From Lunatibacter salilacus (GTDB lineage Bacteria; Bacteroidota; Bacteroidia; Cytophagales; Cyclobacteriaceae), in the NCBI RefSeq assembly GCF_009797935.1, contig NZ_VOLC01000002.1, positions 248,001 to 312,000 on the forward strand: a stretch of 64,000 nt of DNA, read 5' to 3'. A program made the translations under genes and the position numbers. A model generated the notes under the pieces. That model was given only the letters and a program-made list of their open reading frames with translations. It did no database searches and had not been told where the DNA came from. Positions within the stretch are counted from its first letter, which is position 1, and every line of letters begins with the position of its first letter. Below, in pieces: positions 34,270-44,861 of this stretch.

Positions 34270-36090
34270 TTATTCATAATAGAAAAAATTAAACCTCCCC
34301 AATGGTGCGACGTCCCCGTTAATTAGAAAATCTGTAATATCACCGTCTTCCTGCATATTATCTGACCATTTAAATTCAAGATTGGTAGACCCTTTTATTC
34401 CCAATTTTTTCTTTGAAATCCTCAACTCCATTTCATTTCCGGAAAAAGAATAGTCAATCTTACCGGCTTTGGACCACTTCCAACCACCGGAGCTTTTTTC
34501 CAATTTTGCCCTTTTTCTTGGGTTTTTCCGGTTAACCACAAAATCATAACCTTCCCATCCCGTCTCCCTGTTTCTATCAACATCAATAAATAATCTCATC
34601 CATCCAGGGTCGTCTTTTGGGGTTAAGGGGTTAGCTGTGTTTACATAAAAATAAATGTACTTTTCATCACTGCTTACCTTTGCCGCCGTAATATCATTCC
34701 TCCCTGTTATGTTTTCATACGTCAAATTGCCCCAGCCTGGACTGTTTCGTGGTAGTGTATTTCCTTTATGGGATTTAAATTCCGGATGGGTATTATCCCA
34801 ATCCCCAAATTTTCCATCTATTTTTTTGCTGGTGCCTGCTGAAAATTCCAGCGGTTGGCGCATACCTTTGAATCGGCGGATATTGGCCGCCATCTGATAA
34901 TAATAGTTATCTGTATGCCCTCCTTTCATCGGTTCAATATCTCTACTGTTTTCATGGTCAAACTGATCGGGAAAAGCATTGTGCTGCTGCTGCCACTCAT
35001 CATACCTACCGGCTATCCACTCATTCCATCCAGTGATAAATATCATTTCCGGATCTATCTCAAGGGCCCGGTCCCATTGTTCCTGAAAATTTAATCCTTC
35101 ATTTACCACATCCTTTTGATTGTTATGTCCATATTTAGCCGTATAGCTCCTACCGAAAGCTCCTGGGGCGTTCATAGCTGTCAATCCTCGTTCAGCAGAC
35201 CAGTTTTGCGAGACACCTACAGTAACCTGTTCATACTTTTCCGGTTCGGTTTCAACAAATCCATTTTGGGGAAATATTTCCAACCATCCCCAATGGTCTG
35301 AGCGCATAGGGCCCTTATTGTAAACTGGCTGTCCCGGCCGAAAGGTAAAGAATTCCCTGATTTCCTGATGGAGCTTGCTTGCTTGAGGATCACCTTCTAC
35401 AGCACTTAGACTTTCGGGATATGCCATAATTAATGGTTTCCCTTTCCAATAGAACCACAAATCCTGATAAATTCCAGGCTCATACATATCGTGGTAAATT
35501 TCCTTTATCGCCTTCAAGCTGCCTTCCGATGGCCCAAAAGCCATCATAAATGCGATTTGGGGCGTTCTGATTCCGTTTTTTCGTGCCTCGGTAAATACTT
35601 CAGCAAGCGCTAGATAGGATTCCTTCCAGGTAAAGGAGCCATTAGTGCAATCAAACATCACCATATCAACGCCCGCATCTGCTAACATTTCAGCATGCTT
35701 ATAAAGTACCCATTTGTCAGTATTGAGATAATATCCAAAAAGAGGTTCCGCCCAAAAAAATGATCCAGCTTTATCTCTAGTTGGCCAAATGGGATCCAGG
35801 TAATCATTGATTGCTTCCGGTCTCTGATCCAAAATCTCCATGACATTATAAGCACTGTCACTGTTTTTGGACTGTTGAGTATGCCAAGTCCAATAAAAAA
35901 TCCCCACATATTTGTCAGGCCTATTTGGACCCACTTCCTCAAAGGTGGGCAAGCTGCGTCCCAAAGCATCGGTAGCAGGGAGTTGTTGGGCTCCGTACCG
36001 GTAAAGGTCTGACTGGGCAAATGTTTTCTGCCCTCCGAAAAAACCGACAAGTAATAAAAACTGGCAGCACCGCTTTAAATTCATCTTCAT
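34270..36090 (-). CDS. GH71/99-like secreted glycosidase, paralogue A
   Basis: This is a 606-residue protein with a signal peptide ending near KTFAQ. The barrel begins YVGIFYWTWHTQQ, includes AGVDMVMFDCTNGSFTW and carries ITGWNEWIAGRY (E357), like the WNEW catalytic segment of GH99/GH71-type enzymes. From about residue 410 a beta-sandwich follows (IYFYVNTANPL, WMRLFIDVDRNRETGWEGYD), resembling DOMON/CBM9-like modules. It overlaps the DUF5722 gene by 4 bp. A paralogue with the same domain order is encoded at 38192-39904. Family members are mostly uncharacterised; endo- or exo-cleavage of a marine glycan is inferred from its place in a SusCD operon. Confidence 0.82.
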   Translation of the reverse strand: MKMNLKRCCQFLLLVGFFGGQKTFAQSDLYRYGAQQLPATDALGRSLPTFEEVGPNRPDKYVGIFYWTWHTQQSKNSDSAYNVMEILDQRPEAINDYLDPIWPTRDKAGSFFWAEPLFGYYLNTDKWVLYKHAEMLADAGVDMVMFDCTNGSFTWKESYLALAEVFTEARKNGIRTPQIAFMMAFGPSEGSLKAIKEIYHDMYEPGIYQDLWFYWKGKPLIMAYPESLSAVEGDPQASKLHQEIREFFTFRPGQPVYNKGPMRSDHWGWLEIFPQNGFVETEPEKYEQVTVGVSQNWSAERGLTAMNAPGAFGRSYTAKYGHNNQKDVVNEGLNFQEQWDRALEIDPEMIFITGWNEWIAGRYDEWQQQHNAFPDQFDHENSRDIEPMKGGHTDNYYYQMAANIRRFKGMRQPLEFSAGTSKKIDGKFGDWDNTHPEFKSHKGNTLPRNSPGWGNLTYENITGRNDITAAKVSSDEKYIYFYVNTANPLTPKDDPGWMRLFIDVDRNRETGWEGYDFVVNRKNPRKRAKLEKSSGGWKWSKAGKIDYSFSGNEMELRISKKKLGIKGSTNLEFKWSDNMQEDGDITDFLINGDVAPLGRFNFFYYE

Positions 36091-38195
36091 TTAATTTTTC
36101 CTTTATACCTCACTTCTTCCCAGGAGGTGATTCCAATAATTTCTTTGGCAAAATCTATCGTGTTTTTTTCCCGATCCGTTCCCAAATCCCGATAAACATA
36201 CCACACGGGCTTCTTACCGTAAGGGTCCTCTTCGTCATCCGGGAATCTTCTTAGCCCGATCCTTAAGCCACCCTCACCCCTATGATCCATCCAATTATGA
36301 AACTGAAAGGCCTCAATCCCCGATAACACTTCCAGTTTTTTCCAAACATACGCCATGCTTGCCGCCTGTTCCATTAAATTTTTGGATGTATAATCCTTTG
36401 AATTTGGCCCTTGCTCTGATAGAAATACAGTCCGTTTCTTCACACCATTATACATGGTAAATGGTTGCTTTACCCAAGCATCTAATACTTCTATATTTTT
36501 AAATGTAATCAGTGGGGTGTCAAAATCGAAGGTTGCTTTTTCATCCAACCAACTTTTGGGTTCGAACAGTGATTGGGGATAGGGGTGTTGGGCAATCCCC
36601 CATTCAAAATCACCTTCGACATTTCCAAACTGGAGAAGGATCTCCAGCAAATCTCTTGAATGGTAAAAATGTTTGTCCTGTGTCCAGTTCCAATAATGTG
36701 TGAGAGTAATAAATGCTTTGGCATGGGCATCATATTGACGCGCAATGTTATGGACTAGCCTCATGGATTTATGATAAGTGTCCATAAAAACCAAGCTGTC
36801 CTTTTCGCCCATATTCGTCCAAACCCAGCCTGCATCCACTTCATTATGGACGATCCAATGGTGAACCCTACCTTGGTCATTAGCCGGGTTGCTGTATCGG
36901 TGGGCGAGAAAATCCATGGTAGCAGCATACATTTGAACCGCCTCTTCTGAAGTGAAATTGGCCATGCTGTAGATACCTGCCGGATCACATTCCGGATGTT
37001 CCATAATTCTGCCGATTTCTTTGTCCGGCGTATTGACGGCTTTATCTATCAAAACGATAGCTGAAGTAACAATATCCCGTTTCTCGGCTTCTTTTATCGT
37101 ACGGTCATGCTTTTCTACCCATTCTCTGTCCGCATAATAGGATTTACCTCCATATTCAAAGGTGATTGTATTTTCGGAAGGTATGGATCGTAACATTTTA
37201 GATATCCACATATTAACGGTAACACTACCGATCCCTAATGAATCCAAGTCACTTACATGTTTGCCGGAATGAAATCCTCCAATGCCCTTTTTATTAGTTA
37301 GATTTACCTCCGGTAAATTATAGAGGGGTTGTACCCTGTCCGCATATCGGGCGTGGGACTTTATTTCATAATCCTGCCCCACTTTCTGTACCAATACCCA
37401 CTTGGACAAAAGACCATCTGACTGTATGTCTTCCTTATCAGTATATCTTGGCACTGTAATATTAAAATCACTATCCGCTATGGATAAGGGGTAAATATTA
37501 AGAAAATCAGGTTTTAGCAACAAGTTGCCATGCATGGGCACTTCAGCTATAAACAAATCGTTCAAAATCCCTTGCTGATTACCGGAAATGGATATGGTCT
37601 TATCTTCAACGTTAACCTTTTGAATACTCCCGGGAAAAGATTCCTCCAAGTAATTCAAAAGTGCCTGCTTAAATACATTATCGGCTTTCTTCCTTTCTTG
37701 CGCATTTCTGGCGTTCTCAAGTTCGTTTGCATTGGGTTTCCTGAACCTTATATTTCTGATCTGTATTTGGTAACCTGCCGCATTTCCAAAATCCAGTCTC
37801 AAAAGGCTTCCGATTTTTCCCCAGTTCTCCAAACCCGCCTCCCTAAATTCCACGGAACGACTGCTCCAGCCTTCCCTAACACCTAAGGAGGTCCCAATAC
37901 TGTTATTTTCATCTATCGGTGGTCCGAAAAAAACTTGAAGGTGATCCAAGTAACCTGTAGAGAAATACTCAAATGTTAAAACAGATTCGTCTTTATCCAC
38001 TTCGAAGGTAAGGGGTAGTGAGAAAAGGTAGGGGTCTGTACCGGTTGTTTCAATGCGATAAGTCCCAGGTTCCACTTCCTCCATATTCAAGTGATGTCCA
38101 CTAACCCCAGACAATTGAATAGCATCTTGTTGAGCAACAGCTACAAAAGAGTGGAGTAGTAAATAAAATAACCAAGTTATGTTAAGTCGATTCAT
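36087..38195 (-). CDS. DUF5722 putative glycosidase
   Basis: This is a 702-residue secreted protein (signal to about FVAVAQQ). Residues 25-155 form a beta-sandwich that may bind carbohydrate (FEYFSTGYLDHLQVFFGPP). The remaining part is the DUF5722 domain with GIGGFHSGKHVSDLDSLGIG, HHWIVHNEVDAGWVW (N451-E452) and FLSEQGPNSKD (E594). The two glutamates are placed like the acid/base and nucleophile of clan GH-A barrels, so a retaining glycosidase is plausible, though unproven. Four-base overlaps on both sides bind it to the two GH71/99-like genes. Confidence 0.82.
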   Translation of the reverse strand: MNRLNITWLFYLLLHSFVAVAQQDAIQLSGVSGHHLNMEEVEPGTYRIETTGTDPYLFSLPLTFEVDKDESVLTFEYFSTGYLDHLQVFFGPPIDENNSIGTSLGVREGWSSRSVEFREAGLENWGKIGSLLRLDFGNAAGYQIQIRNIRFRKPNANELENARNAQERKKADNVFKQALLNYLEESFPGSIQKVNVEDKTISISGNQQGILNDLFIAEVPMHGNLLLKPDFLNIYPLSIADSDFNITVPRYTDKEDIQSDGLLSKWVLVQKVGQDYEIKSHARYADRVQPLYNLPEVNLTNKKGIGGFHSGKHVSDLDSLGIGSVTVNMWISKMLRSIPSENTITFEYGGKSYYADREWVEKHDRTIKEAEKRDIVTSAIVLIDKAVNTPDKEIGRIMEHPECDPAGIYSMANFTSEEAVQMYAATMDFLAHRYSNPANDQGRVHHWIVHNEVDAGWVWTNMGEKDSLVFMDTYHKSMRLVHNIARQYDAHAKAFITLTHYWNWTQDKHFYHSRDLLEILLQFGNVEGDFEWGIAQHPYPQSLFEPKSWLDEKATFDFDTPLITFKNIEVLDAWVKQPFTMYNGVKKRTVFLSEQGPNSKDYTSKNLMEQAASMAYVWKKLEVLSGIEAFQFHNWMDHRGEGGLRIGLRRFPDDEEDPYGKKPVWYVYRDLGTDREKNTIDFAKEIIGITSWEEVRYKGKIK

Positions 38196-39904
38196 TCGCT
38201 TACGATAAAATTAAACCTTCCGCCGGGAGCCACATCCCCATTGATGTACCAATCAAGAGGATCCCATTCATCCTGCATGTTATCTGACCACTTAAACTCG
38301 AAATTCAGTCCATCCTCCAATAAATGAGCTACCACCTCTCTGGGTATGGAAATCATCATCTGATTGCCTTCTACCTTATATTCCAATTTTTGAACATCAA
38401 TCCATTTGTCTTCATCAAAAATTTGGAGGGTATGGCCTTCAACTACACGGAAGTCATAGCCATTCCAGCCGGTTGTATGATTTCGGTCCACGTCCAAGTA
38501 GAGGCGCATCCAATTGCTGCCTGAATTTGGTGTTATCGGCTGGACAGTCTGGGCATAGAAATAAATGGAATCTCGGTTTCTAGCCACTTTTAATAGTTTA
38601 AAATCATTTCTCCCTGTGTTGTTGGTGTACATTTGGGGAGGTTGGGACTGAGCTCCGGGATGGTTTCTGGCCTCCGTTTCTCCTATATAATCTGTGTAGT
38701 CAGGAAAAACAGATTCCCAATCCGCCCAACCTTCTATTTTGGTTTCAGAGCTTAGCGATGGTGTTGGTGCCAAACCCTTATACCTCCTAATGTTGTTGAC
38801 CAACTGCATATAATAATGGTCCTTAAGACCACCCGTCCGGGTGGGTTCGATATCCCTGCTGTATTCAGGATCTGCCTGATCACAGAACCATGAATGTTCG
38901 GGATTGTCGTCCATACTGGCGAATTTTCCTGCCACCCATTCATTCCATCCCGTTATAAAAATAAAAGGAGGATCTTTTTCCAGGGCATTATCCCACTGCT
39001 CCTGAAAATTATAGCCATGGATAATATCGGCAGTAGGGTTTCCTTTATGTCCGTTTCTGAAACTTCGTCCCCAGTTGTCCTCATTTCCATAAAAAGCAGA
39101 ACCTCCCATTCCCGCAGTTGGATTTGGGTGCTGCGCTACCGAAACATTCATGATTTCTAAATCTCCTTTATGGTTATGATGGACTTGTTGAGTTCTTTCA
39201 AAATCTATCCAGGGCCAACTATTTTCTTTATGGGGTTCATTAGGCCATTGGGATTCCCGAATGGTAAAGAAATCCTTGTAATCTTTTCCGTTAGCCTCCT
39301 TGGAATGTCCAATTATCAGGGGCTTGCCATCAAGGTAAAACCAGCTGTCCGGATCGTGGAATTCGGCTCCTTCTTTATAAAAATTTTCATAGACCTCCTG
39401 CATGGTTTCGCCGGAAGCTGTATTGGTATAAAACACAATTTTTGGTGCTTTCTTCCCCTGCTGCCTAACCGCCTTCATTGCATTCATAAGCACATGAGCT
39501 CTTTTGGAATAAGTCAGACGGTTGGTCGCATCGATCACCAACAGATCCACTCCCGCATCCGTCAACAGTTGAATACTTCGAAGGTGAACCCAATAATCAT
39601 CCCCCCTATAATACCCATAAAGCGGTTCACCCCAAAAGTACATACCACCCCCACCCCAATTTGGATGATTGAAATCATTCAATACCTCCGGGTGTTTGGG
39701 AATAATTTTATTGAGATCAAAATGTAAGGGGGAAGTATTATCCCCATGCCACAGGAAATAAAACATGGCTACCTGCCTTGATTTTATCTCCCCCACCTCA
39801 TCGTGTCCTACTAAAACCCTTCCGAGTGCATCAGCTCCTCCAAAGGTTTGGGCATAGCAAAATGAACCTGATCCAAAAAGGATCAAAAACACAATATATT
39901 TCAT
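38192..39904 (-). CDS. GH71/99-like secreted glycosidase, paralogue B
   Basis: This protein is about 570 residues from ATG 39904, chosen because MKYIVFLILFGSGSFCYAQ is then the signal; the upstream start at 39937 overlaps SusD. Domain order equals paralogue A: a barrel (VAMFYFLWHGD, AGVDLLVIDATNR, ITGWNEWVAGKF with E322) followed by a beta-sandwich (IYFYAQTVQPIT, WMRLYLDVDRNHTTGWNGYD). The closing lines FKWSDNMQDEWDPLDWYING are shared with paralogue A almost residue by residue. The active-site loops and middle regions differ, so the two may cut different linkages of one glycan (inference). Confidence 0.82.
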   Translation of the reverse strand: MKYIVFLILFGSGSFCYAQTFGGADALGRVLVGHDEVGEIKSRQVAMFYFLWHGDNTSPLHFDLNKIIPKHPEVLNDFNHPNWGGGGMYFWGEPLYGYYRGDDYWVHLRSIQLLTDAGVDLLVIDATNRLTYSKRAHVLMNAMKAVRQQGKKAPKIVFYTNTASGETMQEVYENFYKEGAEFHDPDSWFYLDGKPLIIGHSKEANGKDYKDFFTIRESQWPNEPHKENSWPWIDFERTQQVHHNHKGDLEIMNVSVAQHPNPTAGMGGSAFYGNEDNWGRSFRNGHKGNPTADIIHGYNFQEQWDNALEKDPPFIFITGWNEWVAGKFASMDDNPEHSWFCDQADPEYSRDIEPTRTGGLKDHYYMQLVNNIRRYKGLAPTPSLSSETKIEGWADWESVFPDYTDYIGETEARNHPGAQSQPPQMYTNNTGRNDFKLLKVARNRDSIYFYAQTVQPITPNSGSNWMRLYLDVDRNHTTGWNGYDFRVVEGHTLQIFDEDKWIDVQKLEYKVEGNQMMISIPREVVAHLLEDGLNFEFKWSDNMQDEWDPLDWYINGDVAPGGRFNFIVSE

Positions 39905-39924
39905 TATTTTAGTTTTAAGTTTTA

Positions 39925-41691
39925 TCAGTCCAACCATCCTGGATTCTGCCAGTTTTGTCCGGTTAAACCCATGATTTTATTCACTTCGGTCTGGTCAATG
40001 GGATATCGAAGGTATTTATCAGTTGAAGATCCCCTGTCATCAAACCTAAACCGTGTAAAAAGGAGATTTTCTCCTTCTTGTGTAATGCGCATCCCCGTGA
40101 CGAACTCATCTGAATCACTAAGAATGTTCCACCGTCTGACATCAAAGAAACGGTGTTCCTCAAAAGCAAGCTCCACCCTTCTCTCATTTCGGTATTTTTC
40201 TTCAAAGGCGGCCCCGTCCATCCCCGTTGGAAACGCTGGCATTCCGGCCCTTTCACGGACTGTATTCACGGCTTCTCTAGCACTTAGTGAAAGCCCTTCA
40301 GCCGTAATTGCTACGTCTGGACCGTGGGATTGATAAGCGGATTCAGCGAAATTAAGGTATATCTCAGCAAGCCTAAACAATCGAATACCGCCATCGGCAC
40401 TGTTGTTAATTCCTGATTGGTGATTGTTGAATTTGCGCAGGTAGTAGCCTGTTCTTGTGTTCCTCCTGTTGCTGTTGGAAATTCCTTCAGTACCGCCTAC
40501 ATATGTTTCTACCTTTTTACCTTCTGGCTGATCCAGATACCTTACAGCGCCATTATAATAGATGGAGGCATAAAATCTCGGATCTCTGCCGACGTAGGGA
40601 TTTTCGGGATCATAACCAGCCGCCGGGTTAATTATCGGAACCAAGTTATCATTATCTGAATATCCGATAATAGGCATTTCTCCATTGGACATTTCATAAC
40701 TGTCCACCAATCCTTGTGTAGGGCATGGGCCAGTTCTATCCATACCATCATTGGTAGGCATACCAGCAAATCTCCACACCTCCATAGGATCACCCCAATG
40801 ATAAATGGTTTCTTTGTCTACTCCCCGCTGATCATTCGAACTGGTAAAAAAATAAAGCGCATAGGAATTTTGGGCAATGTCAGGCGAAGGCGTTTCGTCA
40901 AAGAGTTCGTAACCATTTGCAAGACATTGGGATAAAGCTTCCGCATTAATGGCCGTTGCGTCCTCCCAAGTATAGGTGCCATCCGACCACAAGGGACTTG
41001 CCGCATAGGTTACTGCCTGCGATTTGATCGCATAGGCAATAGCTCTGGTCATAATACCATATTGATTGTCAAATATATCCCATGAAAATCCATCTCTCCC
41101 TCCAGGTAACGCTAATGCAGTATTGCAATCTTCCAAAATAAAATCCACTACTTCGGAAAAAGTTGCTCTCTGGTCTGTGGAGAAATCATGGTCAATGGGT
41201 AAAGGCTCTTTGAAGATGGGGACGCCACCATACCTTTTGATAAGCTGCAGGTAATAAAGTGCTCTAAGGGTGTGGGCTTGGCCTTTCCATGCTGCTTTCT
41301 CAATATCTGGAGCGTACACAGTAGCTGTCTCAATATTCTTTATAAAAACATTGCATTTACGTATCCCCTCATACAGGTTCCCCCAAGGGCTCCCATCTAC
41401 AGAATATGAAGGAAACGAGGTGGGAGTTATATTGCCGCTATACCAAACTACGTATCTTGAACCCGGTGTAACATCGTCCGCATCTTGGGCTTCGTCTGAG
41501 AAAGATGCCCTGTCCATATACGGTTTGGGAGCATGCCCATAACAGGAGTTTAGGTAGCCCCTTGTTCTGTTATAATCGCTAAACACCTCCTCCATGGTAA
41601 TTCGTCCATCGCTAGGTAAATCCAATTGCTCATGACAGGAAAATGTAAGGACGCAGATAAAGATAATAATTATATTTTTTAACTGATTCAT
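39925..41691 (-). CDS. SusD/RagB-family lipoprotein of second tandem pair
   Basis: This is a 588-residue protein from ATG 41691; an alternative TTG at 41706 overlaps the SusC stop. The lipobox TFSC (C19) is followed by HEQLDLPSDGRITMEEVFSD. SusD landmarks include GQAHTLRALYYLQLIKRYGG, RLAEIYLNFAESAYQ, RNERRVELAFEEHRFFDVRR and WQNPGW at the end. It is close in layout to the SusD at 44862, as both open DLPSDGRITMEEVFSD/DMAPDGKISLEEVFSD. This implies a duplicated SusCD pair in one operon. Confidence 0.95.
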   Translation of the reverse strand: MNQLKNIIIIFICVLTFSCHEQLDLPSDGRITMEEVFSDYNRTRGYLNSCYGHAPKPYMDRASFSDEAQDADDVTPGSRYVVWYSGNITPTSFPSYSVDGSPWGNLYEGIRKCNVFIKNIETATVYAPDIEKAAWKGQAHTLRALYYLQLIKRYGGVPIFKEPLPIDHDFSTDQRATFSEVVDFILEDCNTALALPGGRDGFSWDIFDNQYGIMTRAIAYAIKSQAVTYAASPLWSDGTYTWEDATAINAEALSQCLANGYELFDETPSPDIAQNSYALYFFTSSNDQRGVDKETIYHWGDPMEVWRFAGMPTNDGMDRTGPCPTQGLVDSYEMSNGEMPIIGYSDNDNLVPIINPAAGYDPENPYVGRDPRFYASIYYNGAVRYLDQPEGKKVETYVGGTEGISNSNRRNTRTGYYLRKFNNHQSGINNSADGGIRLFRLAEIYLNFAESAYQSHGPDVAITAEGLSLSAREAVNTVRERAGMPAFPTGMDGAAFEEKYRNERRVELAFEEHRFFDVRRWNILSDSDEFVTGMRITQEGENLLFTRFRFDDRGSSTDKYLRYPIDQTEVNKIMGLTGQNWQNPGWLD

Positions 41692-41702
41692 GGTCTTATT
41701 TT

Positions 41703-44700
41703 TCAAAATGTAACAACTACCCCAAGATTATAAACCCGATAAACTGGAAATCCGGAATAACCTCCACCTTCTGGACCAAAGTCCTTGGTTTTCATATTAT
41801 CCCATGTCAAAAGGTTCTGTCCACTTAATAGAATTCTAGTATGTTCGGATCGGATAGCCCTCGTGATTGCAAGAGGAAGGGTGTATCCTATTTCAAGATT
41901 CTTTAACCGAATAAATTGACGGTCGAAATTAACGAAATCGCTAGGTTCATGATTTACAGACCTTGCCAAGGACAAAGCAGGCCAGGTGATTTCCTGGCCA
42001 TTTTCAAACCTTTCCTGTGTCCAGGCATTTTCATGAAGACTACCATATACCCCGTCAAAATCGGTTTCCCATATTCCGGTACCTCCAATAATAGATGAGA
42101 ATCCCCCAAGACCCTGGAAAAGTATATTGAAATCAAAGGATTTATAATTAAATCCCCCTGAAAATGCCAGCGTTGACCGGGGCAAAGCTCCATTACCAAT
42201 AGGCGCATAATCCCTTTCATCAATCTGATTGTCGCCGTTTAAATCCTGATAAATTAGATCTCCTACACGGGGTGCTCCAAACGCATAAACCAAATCACTT
42301 TCTTGAAGCTCAACTTCTGAATTAAAAAATCCGTTGCCATTGCTGTAATCAACAAGATAGCCAAACTCCTGTCCAAAGGAATACCCTTCCTCCCAGTTTC
42401 TAAATGCGTAGTCTTCTCCCCGTTGTGCTTCGTTCCAATTGATTACTGTATTTTTAGCATACGTAAACATGCCACCTATATTCGCTGAAAAATCTGGACT
42501 AAAAACCTTATGATAGTTAGCTGTTATCTCATATCCTTTGTTTTGAAATTGTCCCGCATTTATTTGTGGGTAATTGGACAAAGGAACTCCTTGGTATGCG
42601 GGGATGGTGGCTAATGCACTGACGATCATATTGTCCATGTATTCGTCGAAAACATCTACCGAAAAGGACAGTGAATTGAACAAGCCAATATCAATTCCCA
42701 AATTTGCTTTCGTCGAAATTTCAGCCCGAATATTTGGGTTGCCTACCTGATTCTCATTGATAATATACTGGAGAGAGGCAATCGGACCACCCTGACCCGC
42801 TGTAACATTATCCAAATAGGCGTACCGAGCTAATCCGCTTTGATCATTGGCTGTTTGTCCATAAGAAGCTCTTAATTTGAGGTTACTTAACCAATTGGCG
42901 GACCTAGCAAAACGTTCGTTGGACAACAACCACGCAGCTGCGATAGCGGGTGTCGTGGTATACCTCACATCTCTAGCATATTGTTCTGATCCTGAATAAC
43001 CTACCACCAGCTTCAGCAGCAATCTGTTATCATAAGTATAATTACCTTCAATCCCAGAATTTACTCTGTTATAAGGAAGTAAGCCCGGCGACGATACATC
43101 CGCCTTGGTAAGGTTCTGATAAAACATATAAGCAAATCCGGAAACCCTACTTTTGCCAAACTGCCTGTCGTAATTTAGGGATGTATTATAAGTTAAGTGG
43201 TAATAATACAGGTGACCCTTACTGTACGCTAAAGGAGTATTCAATTCAGAACCTTTTTTATTGAAATCTAACTCATCCCAATTGTCTGTTCTCAACCATC
43301 TCTCATAATTCTGGGTTGTTCTCAAACTCCCGACTGAGTTGGTCTGATAGGCAAATGTGCCAGTTAGATTTAGTCCTTCAGTTAAAAATCCCATGTCCAA
43401 ATCCAGTCCGAACTGGGATGTAATATTAGTAACAGTATGGTTGACATATCCGGATCGATTTAACATACCGAAGGTCGGGGATGCCACCCTTTCTGTAGTA
43501 ATAACCTGTCCAGCGCCGGGAACTTCCTCTCCAGCATCTGTCATTTCGGGAATTATGGGCCCATACATAGTGGGAGGAATTTGAAAGATACTACTGTATA
43601 CTGCCTGATTACTTACACCCGGTGTGTGCTCTCTTTTTATATTACCACTTAGTCGTATAAATCCTGATAAAAAGTTATTGAATTTCATGTCAACATTGGA
43701 CCGGTAATTCACCCATATATTTTTTGCATTGGGGTCATATCTAGTCTGTTCTGTTTTAAACTGCCCTCCCTGATGCATGAAGTTGATGTTGGAAAAAAAT
43801 TGAACCTTGTCATTTCCTCCTGTAACATTCACACCCACACGTTGCATGGATGCATAGTCCTTAATGTATCGGGAGTACCAATCATTGTTAGGAAATAACG
43901 CACTTTCTCCGCTTCTGAACTGTTGAATCTGATTATTTGTAAATAAATATTCTTCACCTAACCCGTCATTAAAAGCGGCCTGATTTCGCATTTCCGCATA
44001 TTCTCCCGAATTATAAAACCTAGGTCGAGTCGTCACTTCCTGAACGGAATGATCTAGTCTTGCTCTCACTTGTAATGGTCCTTTCCTTCCTCTTTTGGTC
44101 GTAATTACCATGACACCGTTGGCACCCTGAATTCCATAGATAGCCTGGGTTGAAGCATCTTTAAGGACCGCAATGGACGCTATTTCATTGGCTGAAATGT
44201 ATTCCAAGGTTTCGCTTACGTTATAAGAAACAGGAATCCCGTCAATAACAACCAAAGGTCCATTCATTCTGGCCCCGGAAATTCCCCTGATGAATAAGTT
44301 GGTATTTGTCCTAGACAGTTCTGAGAAAGTCTCCTGCGTAAATAATCCCGGAAATCGTCCCGGAAAGCTCTGACTTAAGTTAGCTACCGGTGCTCTTTCC
44401 AACTCCTCCCCACTGACGGTCGCAACAGCTCCCGTAACTTCATTTCGTTTTTGCGAACTATACCCTAAATGGACCAATTCATCTTTTTGATGCAAATCGA
44501 AGGATAAAGAGATATCAATGGTACCTTCCTCTCCTATTTCTCGTAATACATCGCTATAGCCTCTAGCTTGGAAAACCAAAAACTCCGTACTATCCGGGAG
44601 GTTCAAACTATAACTTCCGTCAATATCCGTATATGTTCCAATATATCCACCAAGGGTATTGATAACAACTCCGCGAAGCGGCTGACCCATCTCATTGGTA

Positions 44701-44816
44701 ACGCTTCCTCTAATCAAAATTGAAGTTCCCTGTCCAAAGGAATGTGCTCCGAGTAGGAAAGAAATAAGACCAAGGAAAGAGCAAATCCCCATTTTTATTT
44801 TTCTATTTACAGTCAT
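41703..44816 (-). CDS. SusC/RagA transporter without STN domain
   Basis: This is a 1037-residue TonB-dependent transporter. Its signal peptide (FLGLISFLLGAHSFGQ) leads directly to a carboxypeptidase-regulatory-like domain (IRGSVTNEMGQPLRGVVIN). The usual VVVIGYG box is altered to LVHLGYSSQKRNEVTGA, the plug has IAVLKDASTQAIYGIQGANG and the barrel follows. With no STN domain it cannot signal to FecR; its expression must depend on the promoter of the upstream STN-SusC or on other control. It starts 45 bp after the preceding SusD gene. Confidence 0.95.
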   Translation of the reverse strand: MTVNRKIKMGICSFLGLISFLLGAHSFGQGTSILIRGSVTNEMGQPLRGVVINTLGGYIGTYTDIDGSYSLNLPDSTEFLVFQARGYSDVLREIGEEGTIDISLSFDLHQKDELVHLGYSSQKRNEVTGAVATVSGEELERAPVANLSQSFPGRFPGLFTQETFSELSRTNTNLFIRGISGARMNGPLVVIDGIPVSYNVSETLEYISANEIASIAVLKDASTQAIYGIQGANGVMVITTKRGRKGPLQVRARLDHSVQEVTTRPRFYNSGEYAEMRNQAAFNDGLGEEYLFTNNQIQQFRSGESALFPNNDWYSRYIKDYASMQRVGVNVTGGNDKVQFFSNINFMHQGGQFKTEQTRYDPNAKNIWVNYRSNVDMKFNNFLSGFIRLSGNIKREHTPGVSNQAVYSSIFQIPPTMYGPIIPEMTDAGEEVPGAGQVITTERVASPTFGMLNRSGYVNHTVTNITSQFGLDLDMGFLTEGLNLTGTFAYQTNSVGSLRTTQNYERWLRTDNWDELDFNKKGSELNTPLAYSKGHLYYYHLTYNTSLNYDRQFGKSRVSGFAYMFYQNLTKADVSSPGLLPYNRVNSGIEGNYTYDNRLLLKLVVGYSGSEQYARDVRYTTTPAIAAAWLLSNERFARSANWLSNLKLRASYGQTANDQSGLARYAYLDNVTAGQGGPIASLQYIINENQVGNPNIRAEISTKANLGIDIGLFNSLSFSVDVFDEYMDNMIVSALATIPAYQGVPLSNYPQINAGQFQNKGYEITANYHKVFSPDFSANIGGMFTYAKNTVINWNEAQRGEDYAFRNWEEGYSFGQEFGYLVDYSNGNGFFNSEVELQESDLVYAFGAPRVGDLIYQDLNGDNQIDERDYAPIGNGALPRSTLAFSGGFNYKSFDFNILFQGLGGFSSIIGGTGIWETDFDGVYGSLHENAWTQERFENGQEITWPALSLARSVNHEPSDFVNFDRQFIRLKNLEIGYTLPLAITRAIRSEHTRILLSGQNLLTWDNMKTKDFGPEGGGYSGFPVYRVYNLGVVVTF

Positions 44817-44861
44817 CTTAGTTTCGTTCTAATGCTTTCATATTACATAAAAAATCTTCAA